Assembly: GCA_013154205.1 (NCBI GenBank)
Contig: JAADCY010000015.1
Span: 1 to 27,719, forward strand
Origin: Thermoproteota archaeon
GTDB lineage: Archaea; Thermoproteota; Thermoprotei_A; Sulfolobales; Desulfurococcaceae
Length of the DNA: 27,719 nt
Direction of reading: 5' to 3'
In this document: in pieces, positions 7,011 through 14,974 of the stretch
Layout: each line of letters starts with the position of its first letter
Position numbering within the stretch: the first letter of the stretch is position 1
The notes under the pieces: generated by a model
Seen by the model: the letters and a program-made list of their open reading frames with translations, nothing else
What the model was told of the DNA's origin: nothing
Database searches by the model: none
Made by a program: the position numbers and the translations under genes

Positions 7011-7970
7011 CTATAAAAGGAGTGAAGAAATCTTTCTGATATTATTCAATATCTTCACATGGTCTTCCGGACATATTCCGTCCACACCGATAAAGCCTTC
7101 GCCCCGAACTCCATCGATAGCTCCTATTTCCACCGCTCTCCTAATGAGGATATTCTCCTCTCTATCACTGTGTATCATGTCGTGTTTACCATTTATTGTC
7201 AGAATTAGAGCTTCTAATGCGTAAGCAGCCCAATTACTGACAGCAGACACTATTACAGTGTCTGTGACTGTAGCGGAGGCTATTCCTGCTCTACAGGGGC
7301 ATTTACAAATATTGCCGTAAGGCACGTATTTCCTAATATCTTCTTCTATGATGCCGAGGCCAACCTCGTTTCCGCCGTCTCCGATCCCTATGGTTTTGAT
7401 ACCATGTTCTCTGAATATCTTCAATAGTAGTGAAGGGTCTAGGTGATAACTAGATATATTGATCCCCCTCATATTATGCATTACTCCTTCCCTATTAGGC
7501 GACGGCTTCTCTATGAAGACCGCTGTATTAGGATCTATGGATGCGATCTTATCCTGGACAGCTTTTCTAAATAAGTATTCATTATTCATTTGTACAAGGA
7601 AGTCTATTCTATCATTAAGCCTGTATTTTTTATCATCGAGTACCGCTAGAAGGCCCTTGATAATGTCTTCCTGTTTATGATCATCTAAGATAAATAATAC
7701 ATTGTTAGATACCGTCTCCAGCAACGCCCTGGCGAGAACAACTGCCCCGATCAAACCATCTGTTTCGGGCTTGTAGTTTGGCGGGATATTGAATCCTGTC
7801 ACAATTATTGCCGAAGATGATTTCTCAAGTATTTTCATCGCATCTTCAAGAGGATTATCGATCTTTCTTTTGAGGGCTTCGTGGAGAAACTCTATGACCC
7901 CGCGACCGCCCACATCGTTTTTCACAATTACTTCTTCAAGAGAAAGGGTTATCCTAGATAATCTTCTCAA
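7011..7970 (-). CDS. DUF4392 protein, D-glutamate cyclase-like
   Basis: A 319-residue stand-alone DUF4392 protein. Family marks are NDVGGRGVIEFL near residue 18, the hydrophobic strand with TGFNIPP and PETDGLIGAVVLARAL (about 58-84), GIGDGGNEVGLGII (about 196-209) and a C-terminal DGICPEDH. The only characterised member known to me is mammalian mitochondrial D-glutamate cyclase, which converts D-glutamate to 5-oxo-D-proline. A KCPCRAG cysteine pair follows the GDGGNE motif. Start TTG at 7970 is the most upstream in-frame choice; its own promoter is likely the TTTAAA box at about 8010-8016. No D-amino-acid gene is adjacent, so the substrate in this organism is open. Confidence 0.75.
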   Translation of the reverse strand: MRRLSRITLSLEEVIVKNDVGGRGVIEFLHEALKRKIDNPLEDAMKILEKSSSAIIVTGFNIPPNYKPETDGLIGAVVLARALLETVSNNVLFILDDHKQEDIIKGLLAVLDDKKYRLNDRIDFLVQMNNEYLFRKAVQDKIASIDPNTAVFIEKPSPNREGVMHNMRGINISSYHLDPSLLLKIFREHGIKTIGIGDGGNEVGLGIIEEDIRKYVPYGNICKCPCRAGIASATVTDTVIVSAVSNWAAYALEALILTINGKHDMIHSDREENILIRRAVEIGAIDGVRGEGFIGVDGICPEDHVKILNNIRKISSLLL

Positions 7971-8024
7971 CCTGGTTCTGCACCCATAATTTGTTGATGG
8001 AAAAAATTGTTTTAAACTAATAGC

Positions 8025-11000
8025 TTAGTGTTTTCTCGCCACAGCATATGTGCCTGCTATGATCGCTATTACCGCTACTATAAGGGCTATTATTGATAGC
8101 CATAGAGCTGTTTCAGCTGTGTTGCTACTTCTCATGCTCGATACGTCTTTCTTGAGTAAGGATACTTCGTTGGAGATACTGTTTATCTTGTTCTGAGTAC
8201 TTGTTAGTTCTTGCTGTAGCGTCTTGATATTATTGCTTAGTTGTTGTAGCTCCGAGATACTTGTTGTTACATCTTTTAGCGTATTTTGCAACGATGACGT
8301 TGTTCTCGAGAGCTTTTCTAGCTGTTCTCTTATTTGTGATACCTGGTTTTCTTCGCTACTTATCATGCTTGATAACTTGTAGGCGAGGGTCTTCGTATAG
8401 TCTTCAAGACTTGATATTCTCTGCGATAATCCAGATGCTGATGAGAGAGTAATGTATGCTGGTATGGTCTGTTCTATTAGTGTTTTGTAAAGCTGGGTTA
8501 TCTCGGATAGTTTTCTAGCGGTTGATATCTGGGCTACTATTTGCTCTGCATTATTCAGCACGTAAGAATAGTAGCTTGCTAGTGATGGTGATATTGTTTC
8601 GGCTAGTGGTTTCTCGTCTTCAAGCTTCTTTAGAAGTTCTTGGGCTGATGCTTTAGCTAGTGTTATTGTTTTACTTACTATGTTTCCAGCGGTTGTTGGT
8701 AGGTACGGCTTGTAATAGGGTGTGCCAAGAGTATTTATCGTGTTGAGGAGACCGCTGATCTCTTGCTCTAGACTTGTGTCGTCGAGAACTTTTGCCTGTA
8801 GCATTAATGGTCCTGTTAGGAGGTTTTTAGCATCCATGATTATCGGCATGTATTGTTTGGCGAGATAGTTCCATGCTATATCGCGGTAATCATTCCACTC
8901 AAAGTATACCCATCCCTGCGCCCCCGATTCTATCGCGTAGGATATTTCGTTCTGTACATCATCATAGGTTACTCCGCCGTAGGCTTGGATACCAGAGACT
9001 ACTTTGTCGTCCGGATTAATCTTGGCTACTACGCCTAATGCGTAATGAGCCACTGTCTCTATCCAGCTCGGCGGCTGTCCCCAGTCTAGATAGTATGTCA
9101 TTGGGATCAACCAGTAGCCTTCTCGTGCGAAGTCAGAGTAGTGCTGTCCATAGTGTACCCACTGCCACGCCTTGCCCGGTATTTCTGCAGTGTACTTCTT
9201 ACCTGTTGCCGGATCTACGACGACCTGTGTAATATATGGTGTTCCTTCTTCAGGCATTAGCGCTGCCGATAATATCACGTGTTTTCCAGTGGATTCTACC
9301 GCTTCTTTTACCTTGACCGTTATGTTGACTACTGCTTGTCTTCTTAGCTCGAACCATTTGACGACGTCGGGGTCTTTGTCATAATAGTATTTGTCGAATA
9401 TCAGGCTCGGGTTGGGCGGTATGGACATATTCGGCATTCCGTAGTATGTCAACATGACATACCATTGTACTTTAGTTAAGTTAATGCCGTGCTCAGCAGC
9501 TAGCTTGAAGTCCCTTGGCCCGAAGCTGTAGACTACGTGTGGCCATCTGATATAGTCTAACTGTATTCCATCGACGTCACAGTTTAGGACCAGGTCTTTT
9601 GCTAGCTGCGCAATATAGTTCTGATACGTTGTATTAAACAATCTAACCCTTGTCGTCACCGGGAATGGTGGTCTGTATTTCGTCGCGGAATACCATTTAG
9701 CACAATGGTACATCGGGTCGCGTTTGCCCCATGTCATATCATACCATACTATTATCCATGCATGGAGTCTTATCCCGTATTTGTGTAGCGTGTCAGCAAA
9801 TAGTTTCACGACGTTAGTGAGATTCCATGGTTCTAACCCGTTCTTACCACATATTGTCGGTACATTGTATTTCTCTGCGAGGCTACTAGGCCATATTAGT
9901 GCTCCTGATAACAGCTTTACTTGGAGGAATACATCGGTTATATTATATGATTTCAGCTCCATAGCCAAGTAATTAAGGGCTTGTTTAAGAACGCTTATCT
10001 TCTCTTCAGTAGTAGCTCCGGAGGGGTATTCCTGCTGCAGTAAAGCCTTATATGCATGTGTTATTAGTGATGGCCACATCCATGTCCCTATGATCCTCTG
10101 GCCCAGGCTCACCCTATGTCCCGCCACGTAGTAGATCGCGTTCCACAGCATTCTCCAGTTATAATCATCCTGTAGCCTCGCCTTGGGCGTCTCGGAGACA
10201 AGGCCTTCCATCAGCTCCGGGTGTACTGCGAATAATACTATTCTGCCACTACCGTATGTTGAGACTGTTATAGCGTATCCTCCCTTCATAACGCTGGACA
10301 CGTATGTTAGGTTCAAGTCATCGCCGGGCTTAAATGAGTCCGTGCTGATTGGTCCAATATAATAGGCTAGGGGCGTGGGAGGCTCGACCGGTAGGCCTAA
10401 CGTGGTATCGGAGCCGAGATTATACGGTATTAGTACGGGGCCGTTCCAGTAGATGAACTTCATTACTCCCCTGAAACCATATGTTACCGGTGTATCGCCC
10501 GTAACATTGATCCTCACCACTCCTACTCCGAGATACCATATCGGCCAGTTCTTGAGAGTAGCTGCTACGAGCTGTAGCCATGATGTTGGCTCATTGTATC
10601 CTTTAATTACTGCATAAGCGCCTGCACATATGCCTATGAGGCCTCCTCCGCTCGCAACGAATTTCGCCAGGATTTTCGAGCCACCTATTCCTAATGCTCT
10701 AGCCGTTGCTGTACCGCTTCCCGGTGGTAGGATTACAAGGTCGTATTTGTGCTGGAGCAGATCTGTTATTGACGAGTTCTCGAGTATCTTGTAGTCGAAC
10801 CCCATGGCCTTTAGAACGTCTGGAAGCGTTATTTCACCTATAGCTCCATTGTCGAATACCGCTATTTTTACCGGTGTGAGCTCTATTGCTGGTACAGGCG
10901 GTAGCTTGTTGATCTTGAGAAGCTTAACGTATCCGCCTGTATGGGAGACTGCCGAGGCTAGTTCTTGGTATTCTTCCTCTGTAACGTAGCCGACGATTGT

Positions 11001-11264
11001 TCCTTTAGGCAGTGTTGTAGGGATTGAGGCAGGTACTGTTATCATGTATAGCTCGGGATGAGAGGTGTAGATGAGCTTGTTTATCGTTATCAATACATTG
11101 ATTGTTGCATTTGCATATGCCGGGTTATCTGGTCGTTGATCCGGGAGTATTATTGCAATCCCGATTTTCTGCGTAGATGCTGAGAGCGTTATGGCTGCGG
11201 CTGGACCGATAATGCTTAGCAGTATCAGGAGGAGTAGGGTTAGTGCTTTAGGCGAGAATCTCAC
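8025..11264 (-). CDS. Secreted, membrane-anchored glycosyl-hydrolase-like protein with amidotransferase-like domain
   Basis: A 1079-residue exported protein. Residues 1-24 form a signal peptide (MRFSPK, then a long Leu/Ile core, then PAAA). About 132-385 is a class I glutamine-amidotransferase-like (BPL_N type) domain with the nucleophile elbow GICAGAY (Cys213) and a VHPE His-Glu pair near 348-350. About 390-810 is a GHL10/DUF187-type TIM barrel with HAWIIVWYD, DGIQLDYIRWP (565-575) and GWVYFEWND near its end. About 940-1045 is a Ser/Thr/Gln-rich coiled coil, then one membrane helix (1053-1072) and ARKH. The likely topology is catalytic domains outside on a stalk. GTG at 11264 is preferred: GGTG lies 5 bases upstream and the signal peptide starts there. 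ATG at 11294 would add 10 residues. Confidence 0.8.
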   Translation of the reverse strand: MRFSPKALTLLLLILLSIIGPAAAITLSASTQKIGIAIILPDQRPDNPAYANATINVLITINKLIYTSHPELYMITVPASIPTTLPKGTIVGYVTEEEYQELASAVSHTGGYVKLLKINKLPPVPAIELTPVKIAVFDNGAIGEITLPDVLKAMGFDYKILENSSITDLLQHKYDLVILPPGSGTATARALGIGGSKILAKFVASGGGLIGICAGAYAVIKGYNEPTSWLQLVAATLKNWPIWYLGVGVVRINVTGDTPVTYGFRGVMKFIYWNGPVLIPYNLGSDTTLGLPVEPPTPLAYYIGPISTDSFKPGDDLNLTYVSSVMKGGYAITVSTYGSGRIVLFAVHPELMEGLVSETPKARLQDDYNWRMLWNAIYYVAGHRVSLGQRIIGTWMWPSLITHAYKALLQQEYPSGATTEEKISVLKQALNYLAMELKSYNITDVFLQVKLLSGALIWPSSLAEKYNVPTICGKNGLEPWNLTNVVKLFADTLHKYGIRLHAWIIVWYDMTWGKRDPMYHCAKWYSATKYRPPFPVTTRVRLFNTTYQNYIAQLAKDLVLNCDVDGIQLDYIRWPHVVYSFGPRDFKLAAEHGINLTKVQWYVMLTYYGMPNMSIPPNPSLIFDKYYYDKDPDVVKWFELRRQAVVNITVKVKEAVESTGKHVILSAALMPEEGTPYITQVVVDPATGKKYTAEIPGKAWQWVHYGQHYSDFAREGYWLIPMTYYLDWGQPPSWIETVAHYALGVVAKINPDDKVVSGIQAYGGVTYDDVQNEISYAIESGAQGWVYFEWNDYRDIAWNYLAKQYMPIIMDAKNLLTGPLMLQAKVLDDTSLEQEISGLLNTINTLGTPYYKPYLPTTAGNIVSKTITLAKASAQELLKKLEDEKPLAETISPSLASYYSYVLNNAEQIVAQISTARKLSEITQLYKTLIEQTIPAYITLSSASGLSQRISSLEDYTKTLAYKLSSMISSEENQVSQIREQLEKLSRTTSSLQNTLKDVTTSISELQQLSNNIKTLQQELTSTQNKINSISNEVSLLKKDVSSMRSSNTAETALWLSIIALIVAVIAIIAGTYAVARKH

Positions 11265-11306
11265 ATTCCCACCAATCCTTCTATGAGGAATCATATGCGA
11301 TTATTG

Positions 11307-11347
11307 TAACGTTAGTAATTATTGAAAGGAGGGATAACGTTATAAGA
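11307..11347 (-). promoter_or_regulatory. Promoter with two TAACGTTA palindromes
   Basis: Two copies of the palindrome TAACGTTA (11307-11314 and 11335-11342) lie 28 bp apart, upstream of the large surface-protein gene. The distal copy overlaps a TTATAA box on the minus strand (about 11338-11347) and the proximal copy falls at the expected transcription start. This arrangement fits a repressor operator. The rest of the 183-base gap (11265-11447) holds nothing else I can name. Confidence 0.4.
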
Positions 11348-11447
11348 AGAATTTATTGTGGTCTAGTATTCTATTGTCTTTACTGATACACCTTGTCTTC
11401 TCATGGAAAAACATTGTTTTATTTTACTTATTTCTATCTAATTTTCA

Positions 11448-12671
11448 TTACCACTTATCTGTGGGTATTATATAGTGGGGCCTATATGATAATGTTGAGC
11501 TGAACTCTTCTAATAGGATTCTATAGTTTCCTTGAACCTTTACTCCTCCGTTGAAATATTCTTCGAAAGCCCCTGTTACCCCTAGTATTATCCTTAGTAG
11601 ACTATCTGGGGTGAACTTTATTGTTCCTGCCGGATATTTCATGACATAGTGCAAATTATGTTCTTCAATAATTGTTGTTTTCGCGAATTTTTCTTCTAGA
11701 CTAGCTCTGAGTTTCTCCGGGTTGCATGGTTTAGCCATTAAGGTCTCATCGGGTATTATGAGTCTGTTCTTTTCAACCAAGTGCTCTTTGTCGGGTGGTG
11801 GACGATAATAGATCGTCTTGGCACCCATACCGTAGAGCCTATCCAGAGTATCCGCGAGAATAAGTGGGTAGTGCCTGTTATCGGCGGCGATCTCAAGGAT
11901 ATAAGCTGCTGATGGATCCTTGCATCCCGATAATATGGATTCCTTGAACATATATACCAAGCTATAGGCTTTCCTCCCTCCATAATCATATAGCCAGCCC
12001 ATACCATTTTTTCCTAGGAACCATGTAGCGTACTGGCCTGTTTCAAGTATTCCTTTCCATCTCTTCGTAGAGCGTTTGAATACTCCATAATATCTTGATG
12101 TTATCATTTCATTATAGAGCATTGATATAGTGTCTGCGTTTGCCGGTGTGATCGGTTTGACGACTGGTTCATGGCTTGCTGTTTCAGCTTTCTTTTTCAG
12201 CATTGACGCTGTGTTCTTGATATCTTCTAGGACCAGTATTCTCTCCCTATAGTATGCTATGTCGTGGAATCCTCTACGGCGGTATATTCGGTGGGCTGGC
12301 TCGCCGTATCCCGCTAGGAGGCCTATGATCGGATATTCTTTATCCCTGTAGTGGTCTTCTATATAGGATAAGAGCTTGGAGGCGTATCCTCTACCCCTAT
12401 ACTTGGGATGCGTCGCGACATTCGCTATGCCTGCAAATGGTATCCATCCCAGAACAGTTCTTATTTCGCGTTCAACGATCATTGTTACCGAGACTATTCT
12501 GTTATCTTCCTCTACTACGAAGGTCGAGTCTAATGATACCGTATCGTCTGTCCGGAATAGTTTCTCTAAGTAGTCGCTGTCTATGTTTATACAATTGTAT
12601 ATTTTGAAGGAATTTCTAAGCACTTCTGCTATCTCGTCGAGATCTCCTTGGTCAGCTGTTCTTATACGCAA
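11448..12671 (-). CDS. Eis-like GNAT N-acetyltransferase
   Basis: A 407-residue protein. Residues about 1-150 are a GNAT domain with the acetyl-CoA loop region NVATHPKYRGRGYASKLL and the strand-helix GYGEPAHRIYRRRGFHDI. A second, degenerate GNAT-like half follows (about 170-300), then a C-terminal SCP2-like region. This three-part build and length of about 400 match the Eis family, whose members acetylate amines, including lysines and aminoglycosides. The TTG start follows GAGGTAA, which overlaps the end of the upstream dehydrogenase; the gap is 14 bases, so the two are co-transcribed. It has no signal peptide. The substrate is unknown; an amino-sugar substrate would fit the partner gene, but this is inference. 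Confidence 0.75.
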   Translation of the reverse strand: MRIRTADQGDLDEIAEVLRNSFKIYNCINIDSDYLEKLFRTDDTVSLDSTFVVEEDNRIVSVTMIVEREIRTVLGWIPFAGIANVATHPKYRGRGYASKLLSYIEDHYRDKEYPIIGLLAGYGEPAHRIYRRRGFHDIAYYRERILVLEDIKNTASMLKKKAETASHEPVVKPITPANADTISMLYNEMITSRYYGVFKRSTKRWKGILETGQYATWFLGKNGMGWLYDYGGRKAYSLVYMFKESILSGCKDPSAAYILEIAADNRHYPLILADTLDRLYGMGAKTIYYRPPPDKEHLVEKNRLIIPDETLMAKPCNPEKLRASLEEKFAKTTIIEEHNLHYVMKYPAGTIKFTPDSLLRIILGVTGAFEEYFNGGVKVQGNYRILLEEFSSTLSYRPHYIIPTDKW

Positions 12672-12685
12672 TGCGCTTATTACCT

Positions 12686-13696
12686 CTACTTATCACGGTA
12701 TTTCTCGAGGAGTGCCTCGGCTAGTTCTCCTCCAGCCTCCATTACGGGTACAGGCTTGTTCTCCCTAGATGACTTCTTAGCCGCTTCCACTATTAACTGT
12801 ATCAGTATGGCGTCTCTAAGGCTTGTCCTGGGCTTTTTCTTTTCTTTAATCGATGATATGAAGTCGAGGAGTTCTTCTCTATACATTTCATCGACTATTG
12901 TTGGGTACTCATAGGTCTTTTTGGATCCATCGATTACAACATTGATTTTTCCGCCGAGATATCCCTCGACGTGGATGGATCCTTTTTCTCCTAGTATTTC
13001 GTAGTATCTGACGATTTGCCCAGCCGTCCATGATCTTAGGAGTGATGCTGTTGACCCTTTTATGCTTGTTACTAAGACGAGATTATCATCCATGTCTCTG
13101 CCAGTCTTACTGTATAGTCTTGCATAAACGTTCTCGGGTTCGCCTAGGTACCACAGGAATAAGTAGATTATGTGGACGGCGTTCTCGTTCAACATACCAC
13201 CGCTTATTTCGGGGTTAAGTAGCCAGTCATTGGTTGGTAGGCCGCCGAGGGCTGTGTGGTGGAATATATAGGTTTTACCTAGTTTCTTGATGTGCTCGTG
13301 CAGGTCTTCATACATTTTATGGTATCTTAGGCTGAAACCACTCATTACGACAAGGTCTCGGGGGATCTCTATGTCTAGGAGTTTTTCGAGATAATGAAAC
13401 GATGGTGCGAGAGGTTTCTCTACTAGTACGTGTTTGCCCTCATTGATCGACATGATTAGATATTCTACGTGTGTGTCGGGGGGTGTGGCTATTATAACTG
13501 CCTCCACGTCCTTGTCTCTGATGAGCTCGTCTCCTTTCTCATATATTTTTGCGGATGGAAAATCATTTGCTGCTTTCTTCCTGGCTTCGGGTTTTGGGTC
13601 AGCAATTGCTGCAATCTCTGCTTCTTCTATTGTTTTAAGTATCTTTGCATGGGTCGAGCCCATGAAGCCGTAGCCGAGAATGCCTATTCTAATCAT
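12686..13696 (-). CDS. Gfo/Idh/MocA family oxidoreductase
   Basis: A 336-residue NAD(P)-dependent dehydrogenase. The Rossmann loop GILGYGFMGSTHA starts at residue 5. AIADPKPE follows strand 2, and the catalytic-lysine motif VEKPLAP sits at 92-98. The C-terminal half has the open beta-sheet substrate domain with GMLNENAVHIIYLFLWYLGEP, containing the conserved His. Members oxidise sugars, inositols or nucleotide sugars. ATG at 13696 follows AAGGTG by 6 bases; a GTG at 13705 lies inside that motif. It is the first gene of a two-gene unit with the Eis-like acetyltransferase. The pairing recalls dehydrogenase-acetyltransferase pairs of amino-sugar synthesis, but the acetyltransferase here is of a different type. 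Confidence 0.88.
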   Translation of the reverse strand: MIRIGILGYGFMGSTHAKILKTIEEAEIAAIADPKPEARKKAANDFPSAKIYEKGDELIRDKDVEAVIIATPPDTHVEYLIMSINEGKHVLVEKPLAPSFHYLEKLLDIEIPRDLVVMSGFSLRYHKMYEDLHEHIKKLGKTYIFHHTALGGLPTNDWLLNPEISGGMLNENAVHIIYLFLWYLGEPENVYARLYSKTGRDMDDNLVLVTSIKGSTASLLRSWTAGQIVRYYEILGEKGSIHVEGYLGGKINVVIDGSKKTYEYPTIVDEMYREELLDFISSIKEKKKPRTSLRDAILIQLIVEAAKKSSRENKPVPVMEAGGELAEALLEKYRDK

Positions 13697-13795
13697 ACCG
13701 GGCACCTTTTTGTCAACTTATAATAATTTGCTTCATTCTTGTCTTGGGCTGGAAGGCTAATGATTATGGGTTATACAAAATTACTTTCAAATTAC

Positions 13796-14770
13796 TTACT
13801 CGGACTGCTTCCTCAGGTATCTAAACACTGTTACCTCTGCTATATCGGTGCTCAATGTAGAGATCAATTCGAATTCGTTCACAACACCGCTGAACTCCGG
13901 CTTCTTAAGAACTATTCCTCTGAGTAACTGTTTTAGTTCGCGCCTCCTAAGCTTTAGGTTGCTCAGGATTTTTAGGTTGGGGTATCGTATACCGGATATT
14001 GTGTCGAACACTATTTTCCTCGACCTCAGCACGGTCTCCCTTAGATCATCCTGTATCTCTTTCCAGTCTTTCTCTAACAGTATTCTAACTCCTCTATCTA
14101 GACAATCGCCTATGTGTTCGAGATTGGTGATTATCATGAGGTAATCTAGTAGGTCTAGATAGTTTCTTGATGACATTATCTTGGCGCGCATTTTCTTCCT
14201 TATGAGTCTTTGTCCTAGATGATACAGTCTGTCGAGCTCATCGTCTAGCTTGAGTATTGTTTCGCCATCCTCTTTTTTAGCCGTGTTTATGTAGCTTTCC
14301 ATGTAGTCGAACATGTTTTCTAGGATATGGGACATTCTAGTTACTACTTCGTCTAGATCTATTATGTCCTCGGTGATCGCTATTTTGAGCACTATGTCCT
14401 CGGGCCCGGGCTCGAGGATTATGACTCCGGGGAGCTTGACTATTATGTCGTTGAGAACTGGTGGTTTGAATTCTTCTCTCTTGAGGTTTTTTATTATTAT
14501 GCTGTCGAGGCCCTCTATGTAGCATCCGCGTAGACATTCTTCTAGTTCACTTAGAGATAGTTTTGAAGCGTCTAGGACTATCGCAAAGCCTTCCTCTTTC
14601 TTAGGCTTTTTATTTATGAGGTAAACATGTATTACGCCGTTTTTATCCATGGTTAGATTTACGGAGTCGCCGGGCTTTATGCCTAGTATCTTGGCCCATT
14701 TCTTGGGGAGTGTTATGGCGTATGATTTCTCTCCTATCTTGATTATTTTTCGGGGCTCCATCCACGACAT
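13796..14770 (-). CDS. AbrB-PhoU fusion regulator
   Basis: A 324-residue protein with two parts. Residues about 5-52 form a SpoVT/AbrB swapped-hairpin DNA-binding domain (ITLPKKWAKILGIKPGDSVNL). Residues about 110-320 form paired PhoU-type helical repeats with acidic ELDRL and NLEHIGD segments of the metal-binding kind. Such fusions occur in archaea and are usually annotated as phosphate-uptake regulators. No pst or other phosphate-transport gene lies in the window. ATG at 14770 follows GGTG (14777-14780) by 6 bases. It is monocistronic: its stop lies about 100 bases from the dehydrogenase gene, and the substrate-binding protein gene upstream ends in a terminator. Confidence 0.8.
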   Translation of the reverse strand: MSWMEPRKIIKIGEKSYAITLPKKWAKILGIKPGDSVNLTMDKNGVIHVYLINKKPKKEEGFAIVLDASKLSLSELEECLRGCYIEGLDSIIIKNLKREEFKPPVLNDIIVKLPGVIILEPGPEDIVLKIAITEDIIDLDEVVTRMSHILENMFDYMESYINTAKKEDGETILKLDDELDRLYHLGQRLIRKKMRAKIMSSRNYLDLLDYLMIITNLEHIGDCLDRGVRILLEKDWKEIQDDLRETVLRSRKIVFDTISGIRYPNLKILSNLKLRRRELKQLLRGIVLKKPEFSGVVNEFELISTLSTDIAEVTVFRYLRKQSE

Positions 14771-14785
14771 CGTCGTCACCAAAAA

Positions 14786-14828
14786 AACGTTCTAAAGCGT
14801 TACTAATGTTATGTACCTATTATATATG
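14786..14828 (-). promoter_or_regulatory. Promoter of the AbrB-PhoU gene
   Basis: On the minus strand a TATATAATA box (about 14818-14828) is followed about 25 bases later by an imperfect palindrome, AACGTTCTAAAGCGTT (14786-14801, 12 of 16 positions symmetric). The palindrome lies at the expected transcription start. AbrB-domain regulators often bind their own promoter, so autoregulation is possible. Confidence 0.38.
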
Positions 14829-14930
14829 GATAGCGGGTGGATAGGAGATTATGTTTTTGTAAATAATTTATTAACAATATATAGAAATTATGATCATTAA
14901 TACGTTTTTAATATGAAGATTCCTATTAGA

Positions 14931-14973
14931 GGAAAAAAGTTGGAATTAATAACGCTACTCAATTCTCTCCAAC
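14931..14973 (-). terminator. Hairpin plus T6 terminator after the substrate-binding protein gene
   Basis: Starting two bases after the stop codon, the minus strand has a stem made by GTTGG...AATT (14961-14973) and AATT-CCAAC (14939-14947), with a 3-base bulge and a 13-base loop. It is followed at once by six T (14933-14938). This is the form of an intrinsic terminator and explains the end of the monocistronic transcript. Confidence 0.5.
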
Positions 14974-14974
14974 C

